A stretch of DNA of 64,000 nt. Origin: Bradyrhizobium elkanii WSM2783. GTDB taxonomy: Bacteria; Pseudomonadota; Alphaproteobacteria; Rhizobiales; Xanthobacteraceae. The notes beneath the pieces are model-generated. The model worked only from the letters and a program-made list of their open reading frames with translations, made no database searches and was not told the DNA's origin. How positions within the stretch are numbered: the stretch's first letter is position 1; every line of letters begins with the position of its first letter. Below, in pieces: positions 51,408 through 59,819 of the stretch. Made by a program: the position numbers and the translations under genes. The stretch is taken from assembly GCF_000472865.1 (NCBI RefSeq), contig NZ_AXAP01000018.1:54054-118053 (forward strand), in the 5' to 3' direction.

Positions 51408-52421
51408 TCAATCGGCGGCGGGAAGCGGAGCTGCAGGGCTGACTAGCCCCTCGGAGCGGAGCTCGCGCCAGAAGTCCGCCGGGATGGCTTCCTCGAGCGC
51501 AGCGCGATCCTCGGCGATGCGGCCCGGGCGGCTCGCGCCGGGGATGACGGCTGCGACCACCGGATTGGCGAGCGCGAACTGCAGGCCGGCCGCTTTCATG
51601 CCGATGCCATAGCGGTCTGCGATCGCTTTGATCCGCGCCACCTTCTTGAGGATTTCGGGAGGCGCCGGCGCATATTCGAAGTTCGGACCGCCAACGAGCG
51701 CGCCAGAACTGTAGGGGCCGCCGAGGACGATCGCGAGCTCATGCTCCGCGACCACCGGCATCACCCGCTGCAGCGCCCTTGCGTGGTCGAGCAGCGTGTA
51801 TCGGCCCGCGAGCAGGAAGCCGTCGGGTCGCGGCTCGTCCAGCGCGAGCAGCAGCTCGATCGGCTCGACCCGGTTGACACCGAGTCCCCACGCCTTGATC
51901 ACGCCCTCGTCGCGCAGCCGGTCGAGCGCTCTAAAGGCGCCCTTGCGGGCGCTTTCGAACACCGAGAGCCACTCGTCGCCGTAGAAATCCTGTGCAACGT
52001 CGTGCACGAAAGCGACGTCGATGTGGGAGGTAGCGAGCCGCTTCAGACTGTCCTCGATCGAGCGCAACGTTCCGTCCCGGGAATAGTCGTTCACGATCCT
52101 GTTCGGGCGTCCGTATCTGAAGACGCCGCCTTTCTCGCCGAGGTCGCGGGCATCGACATCCTCGATCTCGTCCAGGATAAGGCGGCCGACCTTGGTACTG
52201 ACGACATAGTCGCTCCGCGGCCGGCCGGCGAGCGCGGCGCCGATGCGGATCTCGGCAAGCCCTGCGCCATAGAACGGCGCGGTGTCGAAATAACGGATGC
52301 CGTCCTCCCAGGCTGCATTCACCGTCGCGAGCGCTTCCCGCTCCGGGATGTCGCGGAACATGTTTCCGAGCGGCGCTGCGCCGAACCCCAGTTTTCCCGG
52401 CAGAATATCCTTGAGGGCCAT
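51408..52421 (-). CDS. Aldo/keto reductase
   Basis: A 337-residue AKR with the full tetrad: Asp in RYFDTAPFYGAG, Tyr in the same motif, Lys in VSTKVGR and His in VAFVHDVAQD. The layout resembles pyridoxal 4-dehydrogenase and D-threo-aldose 1-dehydrogenase, which oxidise an aldehyde or sugar lactol with NAD(P). It probably handles an aldehyde in the pathway served by the neighbouring molybdenum hydroxylase. Confidence 0.9.
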   Translation of the reverse strand: MALKDILPGKLGFGAAPLGNMFRDIPEREALATVNAAWEDGIRYFDTAPFYGAGLAEIRIGAALAGRPRSDYVVSTKVGRLILDEIEDVDARDLGEKGGVFRYGRPNRIVNDYSRDGTLRSIEDSLKRLATSHIDVAFVHDVAQDFYGDEWLSVFESARKGAFRALDRLRDEGVIKAWGLGVNRVEPIELLLALDEPRPDGFLLAGRYTLLDHARALQRVMPVVAEHELAIVLGGPYSSGALVGGPNFEYAPAPPEILKKVARIKAIADRYGIGMKAAGLQFALANPVVAAVIPGASRPGRIAEDRAALEEAIPADFWRELRSEGLVSPAAPLPAAD

Positions 52422-52476
52422 GTTGCGAGTCCTTGTCTCCGACAGGCGAGTCCGTCCGTGTGCGGCGCGGCCGATC

Positions 52477-53232
52477 TCACTCGGTCGCGGATGGATCTGC
52501 GCTTCTGATGAACGCCGCGACTTCGCGCGGATGCGACGGCATCACCGCGTGGCTGCTTTTCAGCTCCGCCACCTTCGCGCCCGAGCGCTTGGCCATCGTG
52601 CGCTGTGCCGTCGGCGGGATCATGTGATCCTCGCTCGTCACCATGTAATAGGTCGGCTTCGCCTTCCACGCCACGCGATCGACCTTCGTCTGCACCGCCT
52701 GCAATCCCCAGGGCAGTTGCCTGGCGCTCATGAAGCGGGTCGTGGCCGCGTCGACATCGGCCGCGAAAGAGGTGGGGAATTTTGCGCGGTCGACGAGGAG
52801 ATAATTGCCCTCGGTGACCAGCGGAGCTTTGTGCTCGCCGGCGGGCACTGGGGCGTCCGCCAGCGTGCTGACGGACTCTCCCGCGTCGGGAGCAAATGCC
52901 GCGAGATAGACGAGGCTGCGAACCTTCGGATTGTCGCCGGCTTCCGTGATGACCATTCCACCATAGGAATGCCCGACGAGAATGACCGGATGCCGCGCCT
53001 TGGCGATCACGCGCTCGGTCTCCGCGACGTCGTCTCGAAGCGTGATCGTCGGTTGCTGGACGACGAGCACCTCATATCCCGCGTCCGAGAGGATGTCGTA
53101 GGTGTCCTTCCAGCCCGAGCCATCGACGAAGGCGCCGTGCACCAGAACAATCGACACGGTCCTCTCGGCCGCGACCGCGGGGATGGCGGTTGCGATCGAC
53201 AATGTAGCAAGCGCGGCGACAAGCGGCTTCAT
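52477..53232 (-). CDS. Secreted alpha/beta hydrolase
   Basis: A 251-residue hydrolase. A signal peptide ends near AVAAERT. IVLVHGAFVDGSGW holds the oxyanion loop, GHSYGG the nucleophile, EDHMIPP the acid and SSHAVMPSHP the base, so the triad is complete. It is similar to the truncated hydrolase at 58800-59482, which suggests a duplication. It is divergent from the AraC regulator gene (339-base spacer). Confidence 0.88.
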   Translation of the reverse strand: MKPLVAALATLSIATAIPAVAAERTVSIVLVHGAFVDGSGWKDTYDILSDAGYEVLVVQQPTITLRDDVAETERVIAKARHPVILVGHSYGGMVITEAGDNPKVRSLVYLAAFAPDAGESVSTLADAPVPAGEHKAPLVTEGNYLLVDRAKFPTSFAADVDAATTRFMSARQLPWGLQAVQTKVDRVAWKAKPTYYMVTSEDHMIPPTAQRTMAKRSGAKVAELKSSHAVMPSHPREVAAFIRSADPSATE

Positions 53233-53571
53233 ACCAGGCTCCTATCCTCGATACGGCGACATTGCCGTTGATGCGCGCCTTTCACTAGCGCGTGCCCGCA
53301 TTGCGGTATTTCCGATTCCTGCGCGATGACGCACGCATCTTGCTCAGGCGCCACGAGATCAGCTTTTCGAAGCCGAATGCGTACCGCTGTAAGCCTTTGC
53401 GTTAGCTGGCTTTTACCTCTTTTAACCGCGCCGCCTCTGGACTTCGCTGACGCAGCTTGTGAGTAATTCGCAATCGGCGTGGCAGCGACCGGGGCTGCAA
53501 TTCACCACCGGATGGAATGATCGCTCGCGCGATACGGGGCCGGGATTCGCCGCAACGAAGCGGAGGTCGTG
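53233..53571. promoter_or_regulatory. Divergent promoter region of the hydrolase and AraC genes
   Basis: A 339-base spacer between the start of the secreted hydrolase (minus) and that of the AraC gene (plus), so it must carry both promoters. No clear operator was found; the cggaggtcgtg before ATG 53572 is the AraC ribosome binding site. Confidence 0.4.
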
Positions 53572-54507
53572 ATGGCGCTCGCGACGCATGGAGATCAGAA
53601 GTACAAGAACAGCGAGAAGCTCGCGGAGGCCAATGATTGGCCGGGGCTGAGCATCGAGCATCGCAAGTTCGAGGCGGGCCGTCAGGCAACGCCCGTTCCC
53701 ATCTGCACCGAGCTCGTCATGCTGCTGTCGGGCGGCGGGATGGTGTGCCGCGTCGGCAACGGCGAAGTCCAGAAAAGCCTCGCCCGGCCGGGGATGAGTT
53801 ATCTCGTGCCCGTGGGGACGCAGGAGAGCCATCTCGAGCTTTCCGACCGGATGGAATGTCTTCATCTCTATCTGCCGCCGGCGCTGCTCGATCACAGCGC
53901 ACTTGCGGATTTCGACATCGATCCGGCAAAGGTCGAGATCGCCTACGCTCACGGTCTGGCCGACCAGGTGCTCTTCCACATCTGCTCGCCGCTTCGCGAT
54001 CTGCTCCATCGCCCGCGCCAGCCGACCGACTCGCTGTTCGTCGAGGGGATCCAGGTCGCCCTCGCGGCGCATCTTCTGGGGAATTACACGATCGACCGTT
54101 GGCGCGCGCCCGACAAGTCGCCGGCGCTCGACCCGCGGCGTCTCCAGCGCGTGCTGGACTATATCGACGCTTCTCTCGGCAACGATGTCAGGCTCGAGGA
54201 TCTGGCGGCTCAGGCCTGCCTCAGCCCCTATCATTTCTCCCGTCTGTTTCGCGAAGCGACCGGACTGTCACCGCACCGTTACGTCACCGATCGCCGCGTC
54301 CACGCCGCGCGACAGGAGCTCGCGCGTGATCGCCTGTCGCTGGTCGAGATTGCCCTGGAGTTCGGTTTCGGCTCGCAGGCCAATTTCACGCGCGTATTCC
54401 GCAAGGCCGCAAATCTCACGCCGGGACAGTATCGCGAATTGTGCTGCGGCCAGGCCGAGCTGAAATCCGATCGCGTCGAAAAGCCATTCCGCACGGATTG
54501 CGCATGA
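53572..54507 (+). CDS. AraC-family transcriptional regulator
   Basis: A 311-residue regulator. The N-terminal 190 residues form a sensing domain; two helix-turn-helix motifs occupy the C-terminal end, with LEDLAAQACLSPYHFSRLFR and the second LVEIALEFGFGSQANFTRVF followed by the signature FRKAANLTPGQYR. ATG 53572 follows ggagg at 5 bases. It immediately precedes the molybdenum hydroxylase genes on the same strand and the divergent hydrolase, and probably controls both groups. Confidence 0.92.
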   Translation: MALATHGDQKYKNSEKLAEANDWPGLSIEHRKFEAGRQATPVPICTELVMLLSGGGMVCRVGNGEVQKSLARPGMSYLVPVGTQESHLELSDRMECLHLYLPPALLDHSALADFDIDPAKVEIAYAHGLADQVLFHICSPLRDLLHRPRQPTDSLFVEGIQVALAAHLLGNYTIDRWRAPDKSPALDPRRLQRVLDYIDASLGNDVRLEDLAAQACLSPYHFSRLFREATGLSPHRYVTDRRVHAARQELARDRLSLVEIALEFGFGSQANFTRVFRKAANLTPGQYRELCCGQAELKSDRVEKPFRTDCA

Positions 54508-54589
54508 TCCAGCAGGATTCGGGAATACGGCTCACCGTGCATCGGGCAGTGCTGTTGCAGCGACCAGATAGGCGAGAGGATATATCGAC

Positions 54590-55054
54590 ATGATCGAGCT
54601 GACGGTGAACGGGATCAAGCGCCAGGTCGACGTCGTTCCCGAGATGCCTCTGTTGTGGGTGCTGCGTGACGAGCTCGGCGTCACCAGTGCCAAATACGGC
54701 TGCGGGGTCGCGCAATGCGGTGCCTGCACCGTTCACATTGACGGCAAGGCGGTGCGGTCCTGCCAGTCCCATATCGGCGAGGTCGCAGGCAAATCGGTCG
54801 TCACGCTCGAAGGCCTGCACAACAAGGACCAAAATCCAGTCCTGCAGGCCTGGATCGCGCATCAGGTGCCGCAATGCGGCTACTGCCAGACCGGCCAGAT
54901 CATGCAGGCCATCTCGCTTCTTGCATCGATCCCCCAACCGACGGACGAGCAGATCAATCAGGTGATGTCCGGCAATCTCTGTCGCTGCGGCACCTATCCG
55001 CGGATTCGTGCGGCGATCCATGCGGCTGCGGCCAACAAGATGGCGGAGAAGTGA
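54590..55054 (+). CDS. 2Fe-2S subunit of a molybdenum hydroxylase (IorA-like)
   Basis: A 154-residue protein with the plant-type ferredoxin cluster motif CGVAQCGACTVHIDG and the second cluster motif CGYCQTGQIM followed by CRCGTYPRI, binding two 2Fe-2S clusters. It passes electrons from the molybdopterin subunit. It is of the IorA/aldehyde dehydrogenase small-subunit type. The stop is 1 base before the next ATG context (tga g atg), so the two are tightly coupled. Confidence 0.92.
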   Translation: MIELTVNGIKRQVDVVPEMPLLWVLRDELGVTSAKYGCGVAQCGACTVHIDGKAVRSCQSHIGEVAGKSVVTLEGLHNKDQNPVLQAWIAHQVPQCGYCQTGQIMQAISLLASIPQPTDEQINQVMSGNLCRCGTYPRIRAAIHAAAANKMAEK

Positions 55055-55055
55055 G

Positions 55056-57311
55056 ATGAGCCACATGCACGCCTTTTCGCGTCGGGCTTTCGTTTTCGGC
55101 TCTGCCGCCGTCGCCGGAGGCATCGCTTTCGGTGCCTATAGTCGGGCCGAAGCGGCCGCGCCGAGCGCTGATGGCAATCCGCTGGCCGCCGGCCTCGGCC
55201 CGAATTCGGTGACCTTCAATCCATGGGTCGAGATCAGCCCCGAAAAGATCACGCTGATCGCGCAACACGCCGATATCGGCCAGGGTGTCGGCTCGGTGCA
55301 GCCGATCATGATCGCCGAAGAGATGGACCTCGACCCCGGCCAGTTCGAGATCCGGTTCGCTGATCCAAGCCCCGCCTATTTCAACACCGGTTTCGCCGAC
55401 GAGTTCGCGCCGTTCGTGGCCGCGGATCAAAGCCCGGCTGCGGAGGAAGCGCGCGCGGCCACGCTCGAATGGTTGCGCAAGTCCGGCCTGCAAATGACGG
55501 GTGGATCGAGCACGATTCCGGACACGTATCACAAGCTGCGTGTTGCCGGTGCGGTCGCGCGCGAGACGCTCAAGGCGGCTGCGGCCAAACGTTCGGGTGT
55601 CGCGATGGCCGACCTTCGGACTCAATCAGGCCACGTGATCCTGCCCAACGGGACCAAGATCGCCTATGTCGCACTCGCGGCGGAGGCATCGAAAATTCCG
55701 CCGGTGCTCGATGCGCAGCCGCGCGATCCGTCTAACTGGCGTATGCTCGGCAAACCGATGATGCGGCTCGACGTCCGCGCGAAGGTGATGGGCGAGCTGA
55801 AGTTCGGCATCGACCTGAAAACGGACGGCATGCTCTACGCTTCCGTCAAGCTGAACCCCAGCAAGGGGCAGCCGCTGAAATCGTACGACGCCAGCAAGGC
55901 GCAGTCGATGCCGGGGGTCAAGAAGATCCTCGAAATCAACAACGGCGTCGCGGTGATCGCCACGAACAGCTGGTACGCGATGAAGGCGGTCGACGCCATC
56001 GCTTGCGAGTGGGCGCCTTCGGTCTATCCCGCCGAGCAGGCCGACCATTGGAAGGTTCTGGAATCGTCGTTCAAGCCTGAGTTCCTCGGCAAGGAGTGGC
56101 GGAAGATCGGCGATATCGACACCGGTCTGAAGACCGGCAGGCTCGTCCAAGCCGAATATCGCGCACCCTATGTGGCGCATCAGCCGCTCGAGCCGCTGAA
56201 CGGGATCGGTCTCGTCACCGACAAGGGCATGGAGATCTGGGTTGGCCATCAGAGCCCACGCTTCGTACAATATGTCGCCGCGACCGCAATCGGCCTCAAG
56301 CCGGAACAGATCACCTTCCATAATCAGTGGACCGGCGGAAGCTTTGGACACCGTCTGGAGTATGAGAACGTCCGCGTGCTCGCCGAGATCGCCAATCAGA
56401 TGAAGGGCACGCCGATCAAGCTTGTGTTCTCGCGCGAAGAGGATTTCCTCCAGGACATTCCGCGGCAGATCGCACTCGCGCGGCACCGCGGCAGCGTCGA
56501 CAGGAGCAAGATTGTCGCTGCCGACCTGCAACTGGCCTCGACGGCGCCGCTCAAGGGGCTGCTCGAGCGTTCAGGCACGCCCTCGAAGGATCCCGACGGA
56601 CAATTGGCTGCCGGCCTGTGGAACGTCTACTACGACATCCCCAACTTCCGGGCCACCAGCTACGAGGCGCAGGGCTTGTCGCCAAGCACCACATGGCGCT
56701 CGGTCGGCGCTTCGACATCCGGTTTCTTCACCGAGAGCTTCATCGACGAATTAATCCACGCGGCGGGTCTTGATCCGATGAAGGCGCGCATCGCGATGTG
56801 CACCGTGCCGCATTATCGCAAGGTGCTAGAGACCGTCGCGGAGATGTCGGACTGGAAGGGGCCGCTCGGCAACGGCAGGGGCCGCGGCGTCGCCTTCGTC
56901 GAGTCGTTCGGGACACCGGTCGCCGAGGTCGTCGAGGTGACGGCGACGGACCGCGGCATCAGGATCGACAAGGTCTGGGTCGCGGTGGACGTCGGCAAGG
57001 TCGTCGATCCCGTCAATTTCGAGAACCAGGTCCAGGGCGGGGTCGTCTGGGGTCTTGGCCATGCCATCAATTGCGAGCTCACCTACGCCAAGGGCGCCGT
57101 GCAGCAGACCAACTATAATCACCATGAGGCGATGCGGATCTACCAATGCCCGGTCATCGAAGTTCGCGGGCTCGAGAATGATCCGAAGGTGAGGGGCGTC
57201 GGAGAGCCGCCGGTCCCTCCCGCGGCGCCTGCGCTCGCCAATGCGATCTTCGCAGCGACCGGAAGACGCATCCGCGAAATGCCCTTCAACAAGTTCATCG
57301 ATTTCGTGTGA
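55056..57311 (+). CDS. Molybdopterin-binding large subunit of a xanthine-oxidase-family hydroxylase (IorB-like), Tat-exported
   Basis: A 751-residue catalytic subunit. A Tat signal (FSRRAFVFGSAAVAGGIAFG) shows export in folded form with its small partner. MCD-binding regions include IGQGVGSVQPIMIAEEMD, QWTGGSFGHRLEYENVRV and the C-terminal GVGEPPVPPAAPALANAI, where the Glu (about 717) is the expected active-site base. The arrangement matches isoquinoline 1-oxidoreductase and related aldehyde dehydrogenases that hydroxylate N-heterocycles or oxidise aldehydes. No FAD subunit is present, as expected for a cytochrome-coupled enzyme. Confidence 0.92.
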   Translation: MSHMHAFSRRAFVFGSAAVAGGIAFGAYSRAEAAAPSADGNPLAAGLGPNSVTFNPWVEISPEKITLIAQHADIGQGVGSVQPIMIAEEMDLDPGQFEIRFADPSPAYFNTGFADEFAPFVAADQSPAAEEARAATLEWLRKSGLQMTGGSSTIPDTYHKLRVAGAVARETLKAAAAKRSGVAMADLRTQSGHVILPNGTKIAYVALAAEASKIPPVLDAQPRDPSNWRMLGKPMMRLDVRAKVMGELKFGIDLKTDGMLYASVKLNPSKGQPLKSYDASKAQSMPGVKKILEINNGVAVIATNSWYAMKAVDAIACEWAPSVYPAEQADHWKVLESSFKPEFLGKEWRKIGDIDTGLKTGRLVQAEYRAPYVAHQPLEPLNGIGLVTDKGMEIWVGHQSPRFVQYVAATAIGLKPEQITFHNQWTGGSFGHRLEYENVRVLAEIANQMKGTPIKLVFSREEDFLQDIPRQIALARHRGSVDRSKIVAADLQLASTAPLKGLLERSGTPSKDPDGQLAAGLWNVYYDIPNFRATSYEAQGLSPSTTWRSVGASTSGFFTESFIDELIHAAGLDPMKARIAMCTVPHYRKVLETVAEMSDWKGPLGNGRGRGVAFVESFGTPVAEVVEVTATDRGIRIDKVWVAVDVGKVVDPVNFENQVQGGVVWGLGHAINCELTYAKGAVQQTNYNHHEAMRIYQCPVIEVRGLENDPKVRGVGEPPVPPAAPALANAIFAATGRRIREMPFNKFIDFV

Positions 57312-57319
57312 GACGCGCC

Positions 57320-57952
57320 ATGCAGAGATCTCTGATCGTGTTCGTCTTGGCAGCTTCAGCTGTCGCGGCCCTTACCGGGATCGTCGCGGCCAAGGACGAG
57401 GCCGCCAAGGACGTGCTGCCGCCCGGCAGCGTCAGCCGCGCCGAGGGACTGGAGGCGTGGAAGCGGATTGAGGCCGTCGTGACACATCCACGGTGTGCCA
57501 ACTGCCATGTCGATGCCAAAGCCATACCGATCTGGACGCCGGCCGGCGAAACCAAGCCCCGCCCGCATGGCATGAACATCCACGGCGGCGAGAGCCGCAT
57601 TGGCACGGAAGCGATCCCGTGCTCGACCTGTCACATGACCTCCACCCAGGCGAACGAGCCGGCGCCGGCGCCGCCGCGCGCCGGCATCGACTGGCAGCTC
57701 GCCCCGGTGGCTTTCATCTGGTTCGGCAAGAGCGGTGCCGAGATCTGCGCGCAGATGAAAGATCCCAAGCGCAATGGCGGTCGCGACGCCGCCGGTCTCG
57801 TCGGGCACTTGCGGCACGATGCCTCGCTGAGCGGCTTCATCCCGCGCGGCTGGGCGCCCGGAGCCGGCCGCTCGACGCCGCCGGGCACCTTCGAGGATCA
57901 CGTCAAGGACATGGCGATGTGGGGGGCGGCCGGACAGCCTTGCCCCGACTGA
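57320..57952 (+). CDS. Secreted diheme cytochrome c, electron acceptor of the molybdenum hydroxylase
   Basis: A 210-residue exported protein: signal peptide to about IVAAKDE, then two heme motifs, CANCH and CSTCH, near residues 62 and 102. Later a Cys in SGAEICAQM follows. It is encoded right after the large subunit (a GTG at 57308 would even overlap its stop) and fits the periplasmic cytochrome partner seen with IorAB-type enzymes. ATG 57320 is chosen for the signal peptide. Confidence 0.85.
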   Translation: MQRSLIVFVLAASAVAALTGIVAAKDEAAKDVLPPGSVSRAEGLEAWKRIEAVVTHPRCANCHVDAKAIPIWTPAGETKPRPHGMNIHGGESRIGTEAIPCSTCHMTSTQANEPAPAPPRAGIDWQLAPVAFIWFGKSGAEICAQMKDPKRNGGRDAAGLVGHLRHDASLSGFIPRGWAPGAGRSTPPGTFEDHVKDMAMWGAAGQPCPD

Positions 57953-58239
57953 CCAGTGCGATGCCAACGCGGGCAAACGGGGGGAACTGAGACCTTCAAT
58001 GGCGTCGGACCGGCTGCCGCGAAGAAAACGTAGGCTACAGAGCCTGTGAATTTCCGCTGAGCTTAGGAGCCGACAACGAAGGTGAACGACAGCCGCTCCG
58101 AGCGGCCCCTGATGCGTCGGCGGTGGGTTCAAAGGCTGCCTTGGCCAGCCCCGATTTCGCTGGTTGGCTCGCCTCCAAAACGCTTTATCGACCTCTCATC
58201 TCAATGGCAACCAGGAGCTTCATATAGGCGCTGCCGGCC

Positions 58240-58592
58240 TCACGCCCGCATCGCCTCCAGCAATCCGGCTACGCCCATGATCGTCATCACGCGCTTCATG
58301 TTGTAGGCGAGCACGGTGAGCGCCATCTCAGTGGTCGCATTGATCGCATTGGGCGGTCTCCTCCTTAAGCTTCTCGATCTTGTCCTTCAACCTCGCAACT
58401 TTCGCCTCTGGCACTGCATCGCCGCGCCGATCGGCGGTCTCGAGCTGCGAGAGAGCCGAGCTATCCAGATCGAGCCCGTCGACGAACACATCAACCGCAC
58501 GCACCGGATTGTCCTCGGCCATGTAGTCGTCGAGCAGCGCGGGGAACAACGTGCTCTGCCCGCGATCAATCCCTTTCCACGAATCCTGCCAT
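58240..58592 (-). pseudogene. IS1182-family transposase remnant
   Basis: The start MAGFVEGIDRGQSTLFPALL is family-like but needs a 1-base shift near AGG/GGG at 58572, and EDNPVRAVDVFVDGLDL follows. About 300 residues of core are missing, then KVARLKDKIEKLKEE continues and the C-terminal EMALTVLAYNMKRVMTIMGV and EAMRA end is seen in another frame. It is a deletion relic of an IS1182-type element. Confidence 0.75.
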
Positions 58593-58799
58593 CACTCGTC
58601 CCCGCCGATTCATTGGAGAATAACAGCAGAGGCTGAGTTTTCACACGGCCTGGGCCACCACCGAACTTGCGCCCGTGTATCCGCGTCCCCATAAAAGGCC
58701 ACCGGATGGCTGTTTTGGCCCCGGCCTTTACTGATTATGTAATCGGCACCAACTGCGATTTGAGCGAAAGAAACAGCGACCGCCCAGACGTCTTGCGGC

Positions 58800-59482
58800 C
58801 TAAAGAGACGATGCCGCCCGCGCAGTAAAGTCCGCCACGACGTCCGGCTGAGAAAGCATGGGGACGTGCGAACTTTCCAACACGAGAGTCTCGGCCTTCA
58901 TCCGCTTTGCGGAGTCGCGCTCTACAGCGGGAGGAATTGTCTCGTCCTGCGCTGCGACAATGTACCAGTTCGGTTTGGAGTGCCATGCGGCCGCGGTGAT
59001 CTTGTCACCGAAGCACTTCACCGCAAGTGGGCCCTGCGTCGCGTACACGATGTCGGCCTCGTCTGACGGGACATCCTGTACGAAATGCCTGCGAACACCC
59101 TCGAGTGTCAACGCGACATAACCATCGCCGTACGGCTTGATCTCGGCCGCGCCTGGCGCTGCCGGATAATCCTTCCACCAATCGGAGAACGACTGACCGT
59201 TGTCCGGCGCGCCAGCCGCGATGTAAACAAGTCCCTTTACCTGAGGATGGTTGCCGGCTTCCGTGATGACGGCGCCGCCCCATGAGTGGCCCACGAGGAG
59301 AACCGGACCTTCCTGCATTCCGATGACCCGGTAAGCGGCTGTGACATCGTCCGCCAACGAGCTTAGCGGATTTTGAACCGCGATTGCCTTTAAACCACGA
59401 ATCGTGAGCAGTGGAATAATTTTTGCCCAGCAAGAACCGTCGGCAAAAGCGCCATGGACGAGAACGATGGATTGATTGCCAT
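58800..59482 (-). pseudogene. 5'-truncated alpha/beta hydrolase
   Basis: The frame keeps SIVLVHGAFADGSCW, GHSWGGAVITEAG, AAQDETIPP and SSHVPMLSQP, so the catalytic residues are present. It is closely similar to the secreted hydrolase at 52477-53232. However, the signal peptide and start codon are missing: a TAG lies just upstream of the HGAF region, and the ATG at 59482 is in another frame. It is probably a duplicated copy that lost its start. A TTG at 59357 could start a shorter product without the oxyanion motif. Confidence 0.6.
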
Positions 59483-59819
59483 GTGCCTAATCCTTGGTGT
59501 CAGCTCTTATTTTGCGAGAACGATGGTGTGTCGTTCGTGTGCGCCTTCCGGCCCCTTGCCCCACCTATCCTTCAGATCACTCCGACCGGACTTGTAAGGT
59601 GCCCTTTCGCTGCTCCTTTCTTCCATTTAAGCACCGAAGGCGCTCGACCGCTGGTCAAAAGAAGTTAAAATCGCTAGGTTAAAAGGCAGCCGCAAAAGGC
59701 AATCACGGTTGGTCGATGCAAAACCAGACGCGGACAATGGGAAAGCTAGAGGGCCGCGTCGGTGTGTTCACCGGCTGGGAGGCGCGAGGAGCAACTGAAC
59801 GTCGGATCGATGCGGTCTT
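59483..59819. other. Gap with no recognised feature
   Basis: About 340 bases between the truncated hydrolase and the stop of the large regulator. No gene, RNA or clear repeat is seen; a moderately GC-poor part lies near 59640-59700. Confidence 0.4.
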
